A stretch of DNA of 64,000 nucleotides from Streptomyces aureus. GTDB taxonomy: Bacteria > Actinomycetota > Actinomycetes > Streptomycetales > Streptomycetaceae. The translations under genes were made by a program, and so were the position numbers. A model generated the notes under the pieces. The model had not been told where the DNA came from and ran no database searches. It saw nothing but the letters and a program-made list of their open reading frames with translations. How positions within the stretch are numbered: the stretch's first letter is position 1; each line of letters starts with the position of its first letter. This document shows positions 1-8,907 of the stretch, in pieces. The stretch lies in assembly GCF_000725495.1 (NCBI RefSeq), contig NZ_JNZD01000002.1, positions 310,001-374,000 on the forward strand, read 5' to 3'.

Positions 1-816
1 GTCGGCTTCCTGCTGACCGAGCCGCAGGAGCGGTTCTTCGAGGACCCGAACTTCAACGTCCTGCTGCGCGGCTGCACCCAGGCGCTCGCGGCGCACGACG
101 TCCCTCTCCTGCTGATGCTCGCCGGCACCCAGGACGAACGCCGCCGCATCACCCGGTACATCACGGCCGGCCATGTCGACGGGGTGCTGCTGGTCTCCAG
201 CCACTCCGGCGATCCGGTCGCCGAGGAACTGCGCGAGGCGGGGGTCCCGCTCGTCGCGTGCGGCAAGCCCATCGGCCTCGGGTCCAAGGTGAGTTACGTG
301 GCCGCGGACGACCGGGACGGCGCGCGGGACATGGTCACGCATCTGCTCTCCCTCGGGCGGCGCCGGATCGGCATGGTGACCGGACCGCTGGACACCCCCG
401 GCGGTGTCGAGCGTCTGGCGGGGTATCGCGAGGTGCTCGCCGAGGCGGGCGTCGAGGCCGACGACTCCCTCGTCGTCTCCGGCGACTACAGCCGGGCCAG
501 CGGGGAGGCGGGGGCCGAGCGGCTCCTGGAGCGCGCCCCGGACATGGACGCCGTGTTCGTCGCCTCGGACCTGATGGCCCAGGGCGTGCTGAGCGCGCTG
601 CGCAAGGCGGGCCGCCGGGTGCCCGAGGACGTCGCGGTCGGCGGCTTCGACGACTCCCCCGCCGCCACGGCCGCCACCCCGGCCCTCACCACCATCCGCC
701 AGCCCTGGGACCGCATCAGCTCCGAGATGGTCCGGGTGCTGCTGGCCCAGATCGGCGGCGAGGATCCGGCGGCGGTGATCCTGCCGACGGAGCTGGTGCG
801 CCGCGAGTCCACCTGA
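1..816 (+). CDS. LacI-family transcriptional regulator, C-terminal part (5' end outside window)
   Basis: The frame is open from base 1, so this is the effector-binding part of a LacI/GalR-type repressor whose helix-turn-helix lies left of the window. The periplasmic-binding-protein fold shows in HVDGVLLVSSHSGDP, the GRRRIGMVTGPLDTPGG block and the late GGFDDSPAATAATPALTTI signature, which in this family leads into the dimer interface. About 271 residues are present, which fits a 330-350 aa family member missing its DNA-binding head. Such proteins usually repress a nearby sugar-uptake or glycosidase operon; the target is not visible here. A strong hairpin follows the stop codon, so transcription probably ends there. 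Confidence 0.93.
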   Translation, partial: VGFLLTEPQERFFEDPNFNVLLRGCTQALAAHDVPLLLMLAGTQDERRRITRYITAGHVDGVLLVSSHSGDPVAEELREAGVPLVACGKPIGLGSKVSYVAADDRDGARDMVTHLLSLGRRRIGMVTGPLDTPGGVERLAGYREVLAEAGVEADDSLVVSGDYSRASGEAGAERLLERAPDMDAVFVASDLMAQGVLSALRKAGRRVPEDVAVGGFDDSPAATAATPALTTIRQPWDRISSEMVRVLLAQIGGEDPAAVILPTELVRREST

Positions 817-825
817 GGACCGTGT

Positions 826-861
826 GCGCCGGTACCGGGGGCGGGCCCTCGGTACCGGCGC
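826..861 (+). terminator. Hairpin terminator after the LacI gene
   Basis: A perfect 12-bp inverted repeat (GCGCCGGTACCG at 826-837, CGGTACCGGCGC at 850-861) starts 10 bases after the stop codon. There is no U-run, as is common for actinobacterial terminators. Confidence 0.6.
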
Positions 862-984
862 GCGCACCGGTCAGGATTCGAGAAGCCGTGGCGGCCGGAC
901 CCGGCTTAGCGTGGGGGGACCGCCGGAACTCCGGCGGACGAGAGCAGGCCGACACGGCCGCACGCACAGCGCACAGGAGTCGAG

Positions 985-1335
985 ATGACCGCCGGAGTCA
1001 AGACCATCATCTACCCCGTCAAGGACATCGAGAAGGCGAAGGCCCTGTTCACCCAGTTGCTCGGGGTGGAGCCCTATGTGGACGAGCCGTACTACGTCGG
1101 TTTCAAGGACGCGGGCCAGGATGTCGGCCTCGACCCGAACGGCCACGCCAAGGGACTGACCGGACCGGTGCCCTTCTGGCACGTCGACGACATCAAGGCC
1201 ACCCTTGCGGCCCTCATCGCCGCGGGCGCGGAGACGCTCCAGGAGCTCCAGGACGTCGGCAACGGCAGGCAGGTCGCCTCGGTGAAGGACGCGGAGGGCA
1301 ACCTGTACGGGCTCATCGAGGACCCCACCACCTGA
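985..1335 (+). CDS. VOC-family (glyoxalase/bleomycin-resistance fold) protein
   Basis: This 116-residue protein has the length of a single vicinal-oxygen-chelate module. The first half opens with KTIIYPVKDIEKAKALF, the beta strand and helix that begin the fold. The second half carries VPFWHVDDIKATLAAL and ends with SVKDAEGNLYGLIED, the usual D.EGN..GL closing strand. Metal-ligand positions are not conserved well enough to name a reaction. An AGGAG lies seven bases before the ATG. The next gene is a MarR regulator on the same strand, a common pairing, but the 74-base gap makes a shared transcript uncertain. Confidence 0.85.
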   Translation: MTAGVKTIIYPVKDIEKAKALFTQLLGVEPYVDEPYYVGFKDAGQDVGLDPNGHAKGLTGPVPFWHVDDIKATLAALIAAGAETLQELQDVGNGRQVASVKDAEGNLYGLIEDPTT

Positions 1336-1409
1336 GGGCTCCCACAACTGGATGCGGGCGCACTAATTGCACACTCAACTAGTGGCCGGATCTCTGTTAC
1401 CGTTCATAT

Positions 1410-1802
1410 ATGGCAACGACGACGCCCGCTTCCCGCCTGGAGGACCAGTGGCGGGACATCCTCGCGGTGCACGCGCGCACGATGTGCGAGATCGACCGCG
1501 CGCTGCATCCGCACGGCCTGGGGGCCAGTGACTTCGAGGTCCTGGACATCCTGGTCGCGGAGACCGTGACGGAGCCCGGCGAGCACTGCCGGGTGCAGAA
1601 CATCGCCGACCGCGTCCATCTGAGCCAGAGCGCCCTGTCCCGGCTCATCGGCCGGCTGGAGAAGGACGGCCTGGTGGAGCGCACGGTCTGCCAGGAGGAC
1701 CGCCGCGGGGTCTGGGTCGCGCTGACCCCCAAGGGGCGCGCGCTGCACGCCGAGGTGCTCCCCCTCCAGCGGTCCGTGCTCGCCCGTATGCTCCAGGGCT
1801 GA
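1410..1802 (+). CDS. MarR-family transcriptional regulator
   Basis: The 130-residue protein is a compact MarR-type winged helix. Residues about 55-100 carry the recognition region, with VQNIADRVHLSQSALSRLI followed by GRLEKDGLVERTVC and the wing DRRGVWVALTPKGRAL. The flanking helices would form the dimer interface. The start at 1410 follows an AT-rich stretch (TTCATATATGG) with no clear ribosome-binding site, so a leaderless transcript is possible. The upstream ACTAGT at about 1378-1383 is palindromic and could belong to an autoregulatory site. The gene converges on the pqqB-like gene with only 19 bases between. Confidence 0.9.
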   Translation: MATTTPASRLEDQWRDILAVHARTMCEIDRALHPHGLGASDFEVLDILVAETVTEPGEHCRVQNIADRVHLSQSALSRLIGRLEKDGLVERTVCQEDRRGVWVALTPKGRALHAEVLPLQRSVLARMLQG

Positions 1803-1821
1803 TCCCCGCTCCGGGCCTGCG

Positions 1822-2697
1822 TCAGAGCCGCAGTTCGGTGCCGTCCGACGGGATCCCGACGCCGGCCCCGGTCACCGACGCGTAGGCGTCCGTGGCCGGG
1901 TCGAGCAACGGGTTCCCGCTGTCGAAGTGGGTGTAGACGACGCGCGGGCGCGGGTGCCGCGCCAGGGCGGCCAGGCTGCCGTCCGGTCCGAGGACCGGCA
2001 GGTGCCACGAGGTCCTCCGTCCACGCGGCCCCCGTACCGAGCCGTCCGCCGCGCCGGCCGCGCAGAGTGTGCCGTCGAGCACGACGCAGGTCGCCCCGGC
2101 CAGCAGGTCGTCCAGCGCGGGGGTCCACTCGCCCAGACCGGGCGCGTACACGAGCACGCCGCCGCTGGCCAGGTCCTCGACGCGGTACGCCGTCACCCAG
2201 CGGTCGTCGGCGGCCCCGGGGAGGTATCCGGGGGCTCTGGAGCCGAGCGCGTGGGCACTGACGACCAGTCCCCCGGCCAGCACGAACCCGCCCTCGGCGA
2301 AGCTGTCCGCCCACATCCACGGGGCATGGCGTTCGAGCAGGGGGCGCAGCGGGGAGAGCGCGGAGAGGACCGGTGGCGCGGCGTAGACCTTGAGTCCCGG
2401 GACGCCGTACAGCCCGGTCAGGCCCATCACGTGATGGGCCTCGGCGTCCGTGAGGAGGGCGCCGCGCACGGGTGTGCCCCCGAGTCCGGGAGTGAGCGCG
2501 GGGGTGGCGTTCAGCTGCGTACGGATGTCGGGTGAGGCGTTGAGCAGCCACCAGTCGCGCCCGTTGCCGCTGACGGCGGCGCACTCCTGGGTGCGGGCGG
2601 CCAGTCTTCCGTCACGGGCGGCCGAGCACTGCGCGCAGGCGCAGTTCCATCGGGGGAAGCCGCCACCGGCGGCGGTACCCAGCAGGACGACTCTCAA
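1822..2697 (-). CDS. pqqB: PqqB-like MBL-fold protein
   Basis: The N terminus LRVVLLGTAAGGGFPRWNC is the PqqB signature, a GTAAGGG..P.WNC block followed by a C..C pair. PqqB is a metallo-beta-lactamase-fold protein that acts in pyrroloquinoline quinone biosynthesis, proposed to hydroxylate the PqqA-derived Glu-Tyr intermediate. Later family blocks include SPDIRTQL, LTDAEAHHVMGLTGL and VYTHFDSGNPLLDP. The TTG at 2697 is preferred because AGGAG lies ten bases upstream and it gives a family-length 291-residue protein; an ATG-initiated form could begin at 2790. The usual DAQIDH is DAEAHH here, so one acidic ligand position appears altered. No pqqA, C, D or E gene is nearby. Confidence 0.85.
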   Translation of the reverse strand: MRVVLLGTAAGGGFPRWNCACAQCSAARDGRLAARTQECAAVSGNGRDWWLLNASPDIRTQLNATPALTPGLGGTPVRGALLTDAEAHHVMGLTGLYGVPGLKVYAAPPVLSALSPLRPLLERHAPWMWADSFAEGGFVLAGGLVVSAHALGSRAPGYLPGAADDRWVTAYRVEDLASGGVLVYAPGLGEWTPALDDLLAGATCVVLDGTLCAAGAADGSVRGPRGRRTSWHLPVLGPDGSLAALARHPRPRVVYTHFDSGNPLLDPATDAYASVTGAGVGIPSDGTELRL

Positions 2698-2848
2698 GGG
2701 AACCCCACTCCTCGGCGGCGGCCTTCCAGGGATCTTCCTTCCCTTCCGGAACGGCCGGCCCACCCGCGGGCAAGGAGCGGATCCGGACATCCTGCGCCAC
2801 GGGCCGGCCCCGCGGGCTCCGGGCCCGGCCGGCCCCGCGGGGCCGCTT

Positions 2849-3262
2849 CTAGCGCACCAGCAGCGTGCGGACGCCCTCGGAGGTGAGGGTCAGCCCGTGC
2901 GGCGAGGCGGCGTCGATGATGAGGTCCAGATCGCCGGGGGGCCACTGGGAGGCGAGCGCGGCGAGGGGCACGAGCCGGTAGCGGGAGACGGAGGGCAGCA
3001 GCTCGGCCAGTTCCATCTCCGAGGTGAACACCGGAACCACCTGGCCGCCCTCGGGATCGTCCAGGACGGGCAGCGCCACGGCGTGGGGGTCGGCCATGTC
3101 CTCGTCCGAGGCGTCGTCCGGCACGGGCACGAGGACGTCGCTCCCGGCGAGGGTGTCCAGCGCCTCGGCGTCCTCGGTGTTCACGACGAGGGTGTCCAGC
3201 GCCTGCTGGGCGGGCGTCGCCGCGGGGGCGGCCGGGTGGTTGTTGTTCAAAGGCGTGTCCAT
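2849..3262 (-). CDS. SseB-like domain protein
   Basis: The 137-residue protein starts MDTPLNNNHPAAP after a weak GGGAATTC leader. Residues about 40-110 resemble the SseB N-terminal domain: a strand VLVPVPDD, an acidic linker, the GQVVPVFTSEMELAELLP block, and a closing NLD.DLIIDAAS-type segment that here reads GDLDLIIDAASPHGLTL. In Streptomyces such proteins are often found beside secretion or ESX loci, but none is seen here. It lies 151 bases upstream of the pqqB-like gene on the same strand and could be co-transcribed with it. Function unknown. Confidence 0.78.
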   Translation of the reverse strand: MDTPLNNNHPAAPAATPAQQALDTLVVNTEDAEALDTLAGSDVLVPVPDDASDEDMADPHAVALPVLDDPEGGQVVPVFTSEMELAELLPSVSRYRLVPLAALASQWPPGDLDLIIDAASPHGLTLTSEGVRTLLVR

Positions 3263-3544
3263 GGTGAATTCCCGGTTCGTGGCGGGCGGCGGGCACCCGG
3301 GACTCACTCGCTCCCGGGCGGGTCGACGGTCACGTACCCAACGCTCACCGGGCCATTCATACGGTCGCGCGCCGGATGCGCCGACGGGGCACGCGACGCG
3401 GACACTGATGGGGCACCCGGGCCCGTGGCGCGCAGGCCGGATGGAGTGCGGTGAACGCGGCGACCGCACGGTCGTGCCCGGGCATGGGGCGCCCGGGCAC
3501 GACCGCGGTGATCGCCGCCTTCGTGGCTGTCCGCGGGCCGCGGA

Positions 3545-6514
3545 CTACTTCAGGTACGGGCCGGCGGTGCCGATCCTGCCGGGACCGTTGAGGACGTACA
3601 CCCGCAGGTTGCCCTTGCCGGGCGCGGCCACGGACAGCGTGCCGCCGGTGACCGTCTTGACGTCACCGGTGACGGCGTCCGTGTAGGTGCCGTTCGGGAT
3701 GCCGGTGAACGTGGCGTCGCCGGTGACCGTGACGAGGGCGAAGCTGTCGGTCGACCCGCTGGTGTAGCGGCGCTTGAAGGCCATCGAACCGCTGATGCCG
3801 TCGGTCGAGTACTGGCCCGACTGCAGGGCCGGGATCGCCCGGCGGATCTGGTTGAGCCGCTGGAGGTGCTTGACCAGCGGCTGCGCGAGGGTCGTGGCGA
3901 CCTCGCCGCTCGCGGAGTCGGCCTTGCCGAACTCGGAGGCCGTGACGCTCCCGGCGAGATGGTCGCCGTAGTACGCGCGTCCCGTGGTCGCCAGCGGGCA
4001 GGTCGGCCCGCAGTCGATCTGCTTGCCCGCCTGGAACTCGATCTCCGATCCGTAGTAGAGCGTGGGGATGCCGCGGAAGGTCCACATCAGGGACATGTTC
4101 TCGGCCCAGGCGTCGGTGCCGCCGCTGTAGCGGGTGCTCGACTTGTTGGGGCCGTAGTCGTGACTGTCGACGTAGACGACGTTGTACGTGGCGTCGTTGA
4201 CGGAGTCGTCGGAGTCCTTGCCGTTGCTGTAGGCGTTCTGCGCGTCGCCGAAGTTCATGTGCATGCGCATGTCGATGATGTTCATCCCGGAGAACTGGCT
4301 GCGGTCCGGGGTGTGGTAGCTGTTGCCGTTCAGGAAGGCGTTGGTGGAGGTGGGCTGGTTGCCGGTGCCGAGCTGCTCCTCGTAGTTGTACTGCTCGATG
4401 GAGGCGGTCTCGTCGTCGGCGCTGTACTCCTTGCGTTCCTTCCAGGTGAAGAACTGCGCGGAGTGGTTCACCGAGCCGCGGTTCCACTTGTCGTTGACGA
4501 ACGCGCCGACCTCGCCGAACACGAAGAAGTTCTTCGCGGCGTCGGTGCCGAACCGCTGGGTGACCCGGTCGTAGATGGCGGGGAGGAAGCGGCGGTTCCA
4601 GGTGACGCGCGGGATGTGGACGGCCGTGTCGATACGGAACCCGTCGATGCCCATGTCGATGTACTTGTCGTAGGCGCCGATCAAGTAGTTCTGGACGGTG
4701 GCGTTCTCGGTGTTGAAGTCGGCCAGGTCCTCGTGCAGCCAGCAGGAACGGGAGTCCTCGCCCTCCCAGTTGCCGATCCAGCACTGGTGGTAGTACGCCT
4801 TGGGGAACATGCCCGACGTGGGGCTCGGCCACTGGCAGTTGTAGAGGGTGTAGCCCTCGGCGCTCTTGCCGCCGGTGGGCTTGCCCCAGTTGACGCAGGT
4901 GTTGCCGGTGGGTTCGGCGGTCGACCACAGGTCGCCGTTGTAGTACGACTTCCCGGACTTGGGCTCCACGGTCAGGCCGTCGTACTCGAAGCCGTCGTTC
5001 TTCTCGTCGTAGTACCAGCTCCACTGGGAGTCGCGCACGCCGTAGACCGTGGGGGTGAACAGGCCCTTGGCACCCCAGCGGGAGCTGTGGTTGTAGACGA
5101 CGTCCTGGTAGATCTTCATGCCCTTGGCGTGGGCCGCGTTGATCAGGTCCTGGTAGGAGGCGCCGGCCGACTCCAGGCGCGGGTCGACCTTGTAGAAGTC
5201 GTAGCCGTGATAGCCGTGGTAGTCGTAGTCCGAGCGGTTGAGGACGACCGGGGTGATCCAGACGGCGGAGAAGCCGAGCGCCTTGATGTAGTCGAGCTTG
5301 TCGACCAGGCCTTTGAAGTCGCCACGGAACATGGGGTCGTTGTTGGCGGCGTTGCCCGACTTGACGTCCTGGCTCCCGCCGCGGTTGTTGGAGCTGTCAC
5401 CGTCGTAGAAGCGTGCGGTCAGGACGAAGTAGATGGGGTCCTTGCGCGGGTCGGTGCCGAGCGGTGTCCCCGCGGCCGGCTCGGGAGCCTTCTCCCCCGT
5501 CGTGACGGTGGCCGCGGCGGAGGCGGACGAGGTGTTCCCGGCCGCGTCGACGGCCTTCACCGTGTAGGTGTAGCCGGTCTTCTCCTCGAGTCCCGTGTCG
5601 GAGTACACCGTCGAGCCGACGTCGGTGACGACCGTGCCCTTCGTACCGCCCGTCCGCGTGAGCTGGTACTTCGTCACGGCGGTGTCGTCGGTCGCCGGGT
5701 TCCAGCTCACCACCACCGAGGTGTTGGTCGCGGTCGCGGTGACCCCGGTGGGTGCGGTGGGCGCCTGGGTGTCGGGCGTCTGGGCCGCGCAGGGGTCCTT
5801 GGCGTCGGCGGTGACGGTCCGGTCCTTCACCGTGGAGGTGCCGGTCGCGATCGTGTAGTCGGCGCTGTTGTTGTTGTCCCAGACGCCGTTGCCGTTGTTG
5901 AAGGCGGCCTTGAGGGAGGTCGCCGTGCCGATGTCGAGGGTCTTCTTCCACCAGCCGGTGCAGGCGCTTTCCATGCCGAGGCCGGGGACCGTCGTCCAGG
6001 AGCCGCCCGTGGGCGCGTAGTGGATGTTGGCCGTGGTCCAGCCCGACGTGGCGGTCGAGTAGTAGACGGTGGCCTGGTTGCCGGTGCCGGTACCGGTGTC
6101 GGCGCACGGGTCGCTGTGGGCGATCACCCCGTCCTTGACGGTGATGGTGCCGGTGCCCAGCGCGTAGTTGTTGCCGCCGTTGTTGTCCCAGGTTCCGCTG
6201 CCGTTGTTGAAGGTGGCCTGCAGCCCTGTGGCGGAGCCGAGGTCGACGGTCTTCTTCACCCAGTCCGTGCAGGCGGCCTCCATCTGCACGCCCGGAACGG
6301 TGGTCCAGGAGCCGCCGTCCGGGGCGTAGTGCAGATAGGTGGCCGGCCAGTTCTTGGTCTTCGTGTAGTAGAAGACGGTCGCCGTCGTGGAGGTGGCGGC
6401 GGTGGTCTCCATGGGGACGGCACCGGTGTCCGGCGGGGTCAGTCCGAACAGTGCGGTCACCGCCAGGAGCGCCACCAGGGCTCTCAGCGGTGGGCGTTGA
6501 CGTCTGCGGCTCAT
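3545..6514 (-). CDS. Secreted GH13 alpha-amylase with two starch-binding modules and a fibronectin type III domain
   Basis: This 989-residue enzyme should hydrolyse starch outside the cell. An arginine-rich N terminus and a hydrophobic stretch (ALVALLAVTALFGL) form a signal peptide. Two copies of a CBM25/26-like module follow (about 45-130 and 143-228; each has FYYTKTKNW or YYSTATSGW, then HYAP.GGSWTTVPG). A fibronectin III domain covers about 250-335. The catalytic barrel has DVVYNHSS near 473, GFRIDTAVH near 627 (nucleophile Asp), FGEVG near 667 (acid/base Glu) and DSHD near 785 (transition-state Asp), so all three catalytic acids are kept. The ATG at 6514 has GGAG eight bases upstream. A maltose-type operator candidate lies in the leader. 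Confidence 0.95.
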   Translation of the reverse strand: MSRRRQRPPLRALVALLAVTALFGLTPPDTGAVPMETTAATSTTATVFYYTKTKNWPATYLHYAPDGGSWTTVPGVQMEAACTDWVKKTVDLGSATGLQATFNNGSGTWDNNGGNNYALGTGTITVKDGVIAHSDPCADTGTGTGNQATVYYSTATSGWTTANIHYAPTGGSWTTVPGLGMESACTGWWKKTLDIGTATSLKAAFNNGNGVWDNNNSADYTIATGTSTVKDRTVTADAKDPCAAQTPDTQAPTAPTGVTATATNTSVVVSWNPATDDTAVTKYQLTRTGGTKGTVVTDVGSTVYSDTGLEEKTGYTYTVKAVDAAGNTSSASAAATVTTGEKAPEPAAGTPLGTDPRKDPIYFVLTARFYDGDSSNNRGGSQDVKSGNAANNDPMFRGDFKGLVDKLDYIKALGFSAVWITPVVLNRSDYDYHGYHGYDFYKVDPRLESAGASYQDLINAAHAKGMKIYQDVVYNHSSRWGAKGLFTPTVYGVRDSQWSWYYDEKNDGFEYDGLTVEPKSGKSYYNGDLWSTAEPTGNTCVNWGKPTGGKSAEGYTLYNCQWPSPTSGMFPKAYYHQCWIGNWEGEDSRSCWLHEDLADFNTENATVQNYLIGAYDKYIDMGIDGFRIDTAVHIPRVTWNRRFLPAIYDRVTQRFGTDAAKNFFVFGEVGAFVNDKWNRGSVNHSAQFFTWKERKEYSADDETASIEQYNYEEQLGTGNQPTSTNAFLNGNSYHTPDRSQFSGMNIIDMRMHMNFGDAQNAYSNGKDSDDSVNDATYNVVYVDSHDYGPNKSSTRYSGGTDAWAENMSLMWTFRGIPTLYYGSEIEFQAGKQIDCGPTCPLATTGRAYYGDHLAGSVTASEFGKADSASGEVATTLAQPLVKHLQRLNQIRRAIPALQSGQYSTDGISGSMAFKRRYTSGSTDSFALVTVTGDATFTGIPNGTYTDAVTGDVKTVTGGTLSVAAPGKGNLRVYVLNGPGRIGTAGPYLK

Positions 6515-6552
6515 GGTGCGGCTCCAATGGGGGTGCGGGGAGGGGGAGTTGG

Positions 6553-6592
6553 CTTGCAAGAAGAACCGGCAAATTCCTGAAAGCACTTGCAG
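6553..6592 (-). promoter_or_regulatory. Candidate MalR/Reg1-type operator upstream of the amylase gene
   Basis: A CTTGCAAG palindrome at 6553-6560 and a CTTGCAG at 6586-6592 flank the probable leader of the amylase gene, 38-78 bases before its start. CTTGCAG-type repeats are known in Streptomyces amylase and maltose promoters as targets of the LacI-family regulators Reg1 and MalR. The match is by eye only. Confidence 0.5.
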
Positions 6593-6799
6593 CCCGGGAA
6601 GCTACAGGTACATGACACCGACGTAAAGAGATGTGACAACGGCCGCTCCACAAGGGGCCCCGGGTCCGGTGAAGGTCAAGAAAGCCCCGGGTACGGGCAA
6701 TCCCTCCGACACCCGGTGAGAAGCTGTGCCCGTCCCGGCGTATGCAAGGCGGAAGGGCTTCCGCAGCCACGCCCTTCCCCGACCGGAGGTAGTACGAGC

Positions 6800-7819
6800 G
6801 TGACCATCACCGAGGAAGCCCCGCCACCGGTCCGACGGCGGGACGAGGACGAGCAGCCGGGCCGGCAGGGCTGGAACTTCAACTCCCCGCTCGCCCTGAC
6901 CATGCTCCTGCTGCTGGTCGTCGCGTCGCAGGGGCCGATCCGCGGGGCGCTGGCCGCACCGGTGATGCAGAGCTGGATGACCGTGTTCGTCGCGGTCGTG
7001 CTCCAGGCGCTGCCCTTCCTCGTCCTCGGCGTGCTGCTGTCCGCGGTCATCGCGGTGTTCGTCCCGCCGTCCTTCTTCGCCCGCGCGCTGCCGAAGCGGC
7101 CGGCGCTCGCGGTACCGGTCGCCGGCATGGCCGGGGCGATCCTGCCCGGCTGCGAATGCGCCTCCGTACCGGTCGCCGGGGCGCTGGTGCGCCGCGGCGT
7201 CACCCCCGCCGCGGCCCTGGCGTTCCTGCTGTCCGCCCCGGCGATCAACCCGATCGTGCTGACCGCCACCGCGGTCGCCTTCCCCCGGAACCCCGAGATG
7301 GTTCTCGCCCGCTTCGTGGCGAGTCTCCTGGTGGCCTGCGCGATGGGCTGGCTCTGGCAGCGCCTTGGCCGCACCGACTGGCTGCGACCGCCGGCCCGGC
7401 ACGAGCACGAGGGCCTCGGCAGGGTGGCGGCGTTCTGGGAGTCGGTGCGGCACGACGTGATGCACGCGGGCGGATTCCTCGTGCTCGGCGCGATGGCCGC
7501 GGCCACCCTCAAGTCGGTCGTCCCCGCGAGCTGGCTGCACGCCGCGGCCGGAAATCCGGTCGTGTCCGTCCTGGCCCTCGCGATCCTGGCCGTCCTGCTG
7601 TCGATCTGCTCCGAGGCCGACGCGTTCGTGGTCGCGTCGCTGACCCAGTTCTCGCTCACCGCGCGCCTGACGTTCCTCGTCGTCGGCCCGATGATCGACC
7701 TGAAACTCTTCGCCATGCAGGTCGGTACGTTCGGCCGCGGCTTCGCGACCCGCTTCGCACCCGCCACCTTCGCCCTGGCGATCACCCTGTCCGTACTGAC
7801 CGGGGCGGTGCTCCTGTGA
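6800..7819 (+). CDS. Permease of the DUF318/YraQ (UPF0718) family
   Basis: The 339-residue membrane protein has about eight to nine hydrophobic segments. The family signature shows in the LQALPFLVLGVLLSAVI segment, then GCECASVPVAGALVRRGV and the FLLSAPAINPIV block, mirrored later by a C-terminal repeat with SICSEADAFV and FLVVGPMIDLKL. The two cysteines in GCEC are a conserved family feature. The GTG at 6800 has a GGAGG ten bases upstream. Its stop overlaps the start of the next gene (GTGA), so the two are translationally coupled. Members are paired with TIGR03943 proteins and are thought to move metals or other small ligands; the substrate is not proven. Confidence 0.88.
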   Translation: MTITEEAPPPVRRRDEDEQPGRQGWNFNSPLALTMLLLLVVASQGPIRGALAAPVMQSWMTVFVAVVLQALPFLVLGVLLSAVIAVFVPPSFFARALPKRPALAVPVAGMAGAILPGCECASVPVAGALVRRGVTPAAALAFLLSAPAINPIVLTATAVAFPRNPEMVLARFVASLLVACAMGWLWQRLGRTDWLRPPARHEHEGLGRVAAFWESVRHDVMHAGGFLVLGAMAAATLKSVVPASWLHAAAGNPVVSVLALAILAVLLSICSEADAFVVASLTQFSLTARLTFLVVGPMIDLKLFAMQVGTFGRGFATRFAPATFALAITLSVLTGAVLL

Positions 7820-8865
7820 ACCGGCAGGCCCAGGCGGCCATTCTGTTCCTCATCGGCGCGGCCGTGCTGCACGCGAGCGTCACGGATCTCTATCTGCGGT
7901 ACGTCAAGGCCGGGTTGCGGCCCCTGCTGCTCGCGGCGGGCGTCGTCCTCATCGCCGCGGCTCTCGCCACGCTCTGGTACGAGATACGCGAGCACCGGGC
8001 GTCTGCCGGTCGGGCCGCCGCCGGGGCCCGCACCGGACGCGGCCCCTCGGACGGGGACGGGGCCGCGGGCGCGGCGGCGGGCGTGGACGCGCCCGGAAAG
8101 GCGGACGCGGCCTCGGTCGCAGTCGCGAAGTCGGACGCGGGCGCCGGCACCGGTGGGCCCGCGTCCGCGGAGGCCCACGCGGAGCCGAGCAGTTCCCTGG
8201 ACGGCCCCGGACAGGGGCACAACGGCAAGCACGGGCATGACCACCGGCCCGGCGCCGATATCGATCACGGGCCCGACCGTGAGCGCGGCCACGGGCACGA
8301 CGCCGAGCACGACCACGGGCCTGAGCACGGGCACACGCCCGGCGGCGAGCACGGGCACCGTGAGCCGTGGGTCTCGTGGCTCCTGGTCCTCCCGCTGCTC
8401 GCGCTCATCCTGGTCGCGCCGCCCGCCCTCGGCTCCTACAGCGCGATGCGCACCGGTACGACGCTCCAGAAGCCCTTCGGCTACGCCAAGCTGCCCACCG
8501 GCGACCCGGTCGCCCTCGGCCTGGTCGACTACGCGAGCAGGGCGGCGTACGACCACGGCCACACGCTCGGCGGCCGCCGGGTCAAGGTGGTCGGCTTCGT
8601 CGCGCTCGACCGCTCCGGCGCCCCGTATCTCGTGCGCATGGCCCTCAACTGCTGCGCCGCCGACGCCCAGCCGGTCAAGATCGGCCTGTCCGGGCGGATC
8701 CCGCCCGTCCTGCGGCCCGACACCTGGCTGGAGGTCACCGGCCGCTACAGCGCCAGGCGGACCGAGGACCCGGTCAACGGAGGTGTCATCCCGTACCTCG
8801 CGGTGGACACGGCCAAGCCGGTGCCGACGCCGCACGATCCGTACGACGAGAGCTGGAACAACTGA
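7816..8865 (+). CDS. TIGR03943-family membrane protein with a histidine-rich linker
   Basis: The 349-residue protein begins with two hydrophobic segments (AILFLIGAAVLHASV and PLLLAAGVVLIAAALATLWY). A long Ala/Gly/Asp-rich stretch follows, then a linker at about residues 134-178 packed with GHDH, GHGHD and EHDHGPEHGH clusters. A third membrane segment (SWLLVLPLLALILVA) leads to a C-terminal beta domain with KVVGFVALD and NCCAADAQPV, the family's conserved C-C-A-D motif. It overlaps the permease stop by four bases, consistent with a two-subunit transporter. The His-rich stretch suggests metal binding, which is inference. Confidence 0.87.
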   Translation: MNRQAQAAILFLIGAAVLHASVTDLYLRYVKAGLRPLLLAAGVVLIAAALATLWYEIREHRASAGRAAAGARTGRGPSDGDGAAGAAAGVDAPGKADAASVAVAKSDAGAGTGGPASAEAHAEPSSSLDGPGQGHNGKHGHDHRPGADIDHGPDRERGHGHDAEHDHGPEHGHTPGGEHGHREPWVSWLLVLPLLALILVAPPALGSYSAMRTGTTLQKPFGYAKLPTGDPVALGLVDYASRAAYDHGHTLGGRRVKVVGFVALDRSGAPYLVRMALNCCAADAQPVKIGLSGRIPPVLRPDTWLEVTGRYSARRTEDPVNGGVIPYLAVDTAKPVPTPHDPYDESWNN

Positions 8866-8876
8866 GCCGGACGCGG

Positions 8877-8904
8877 CGGGGCGGGTCGACCGCGGCCCGC
8901 CCCG
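8877..8904. terminator. Bidirectional terminator between convergent genes
   Basis: A perfect 9-bp stem, CGGGGCGGG (8877-8885) with CCCGCCCCG (8896-8904), sits between the convergent TIGR03943 and TetR genes. Confidence 0.6.
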
Positions 8905-8907
8905 GGC

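Noticed and set aside
3866..6580. A 904-codon plus-strand frame opposite the amylase gene.
   Set aside because: It is the antisense frame of a well-supported GH13 enzyme, and its translation is low-complexity Val/Gly/Arg with no recognisable fold.
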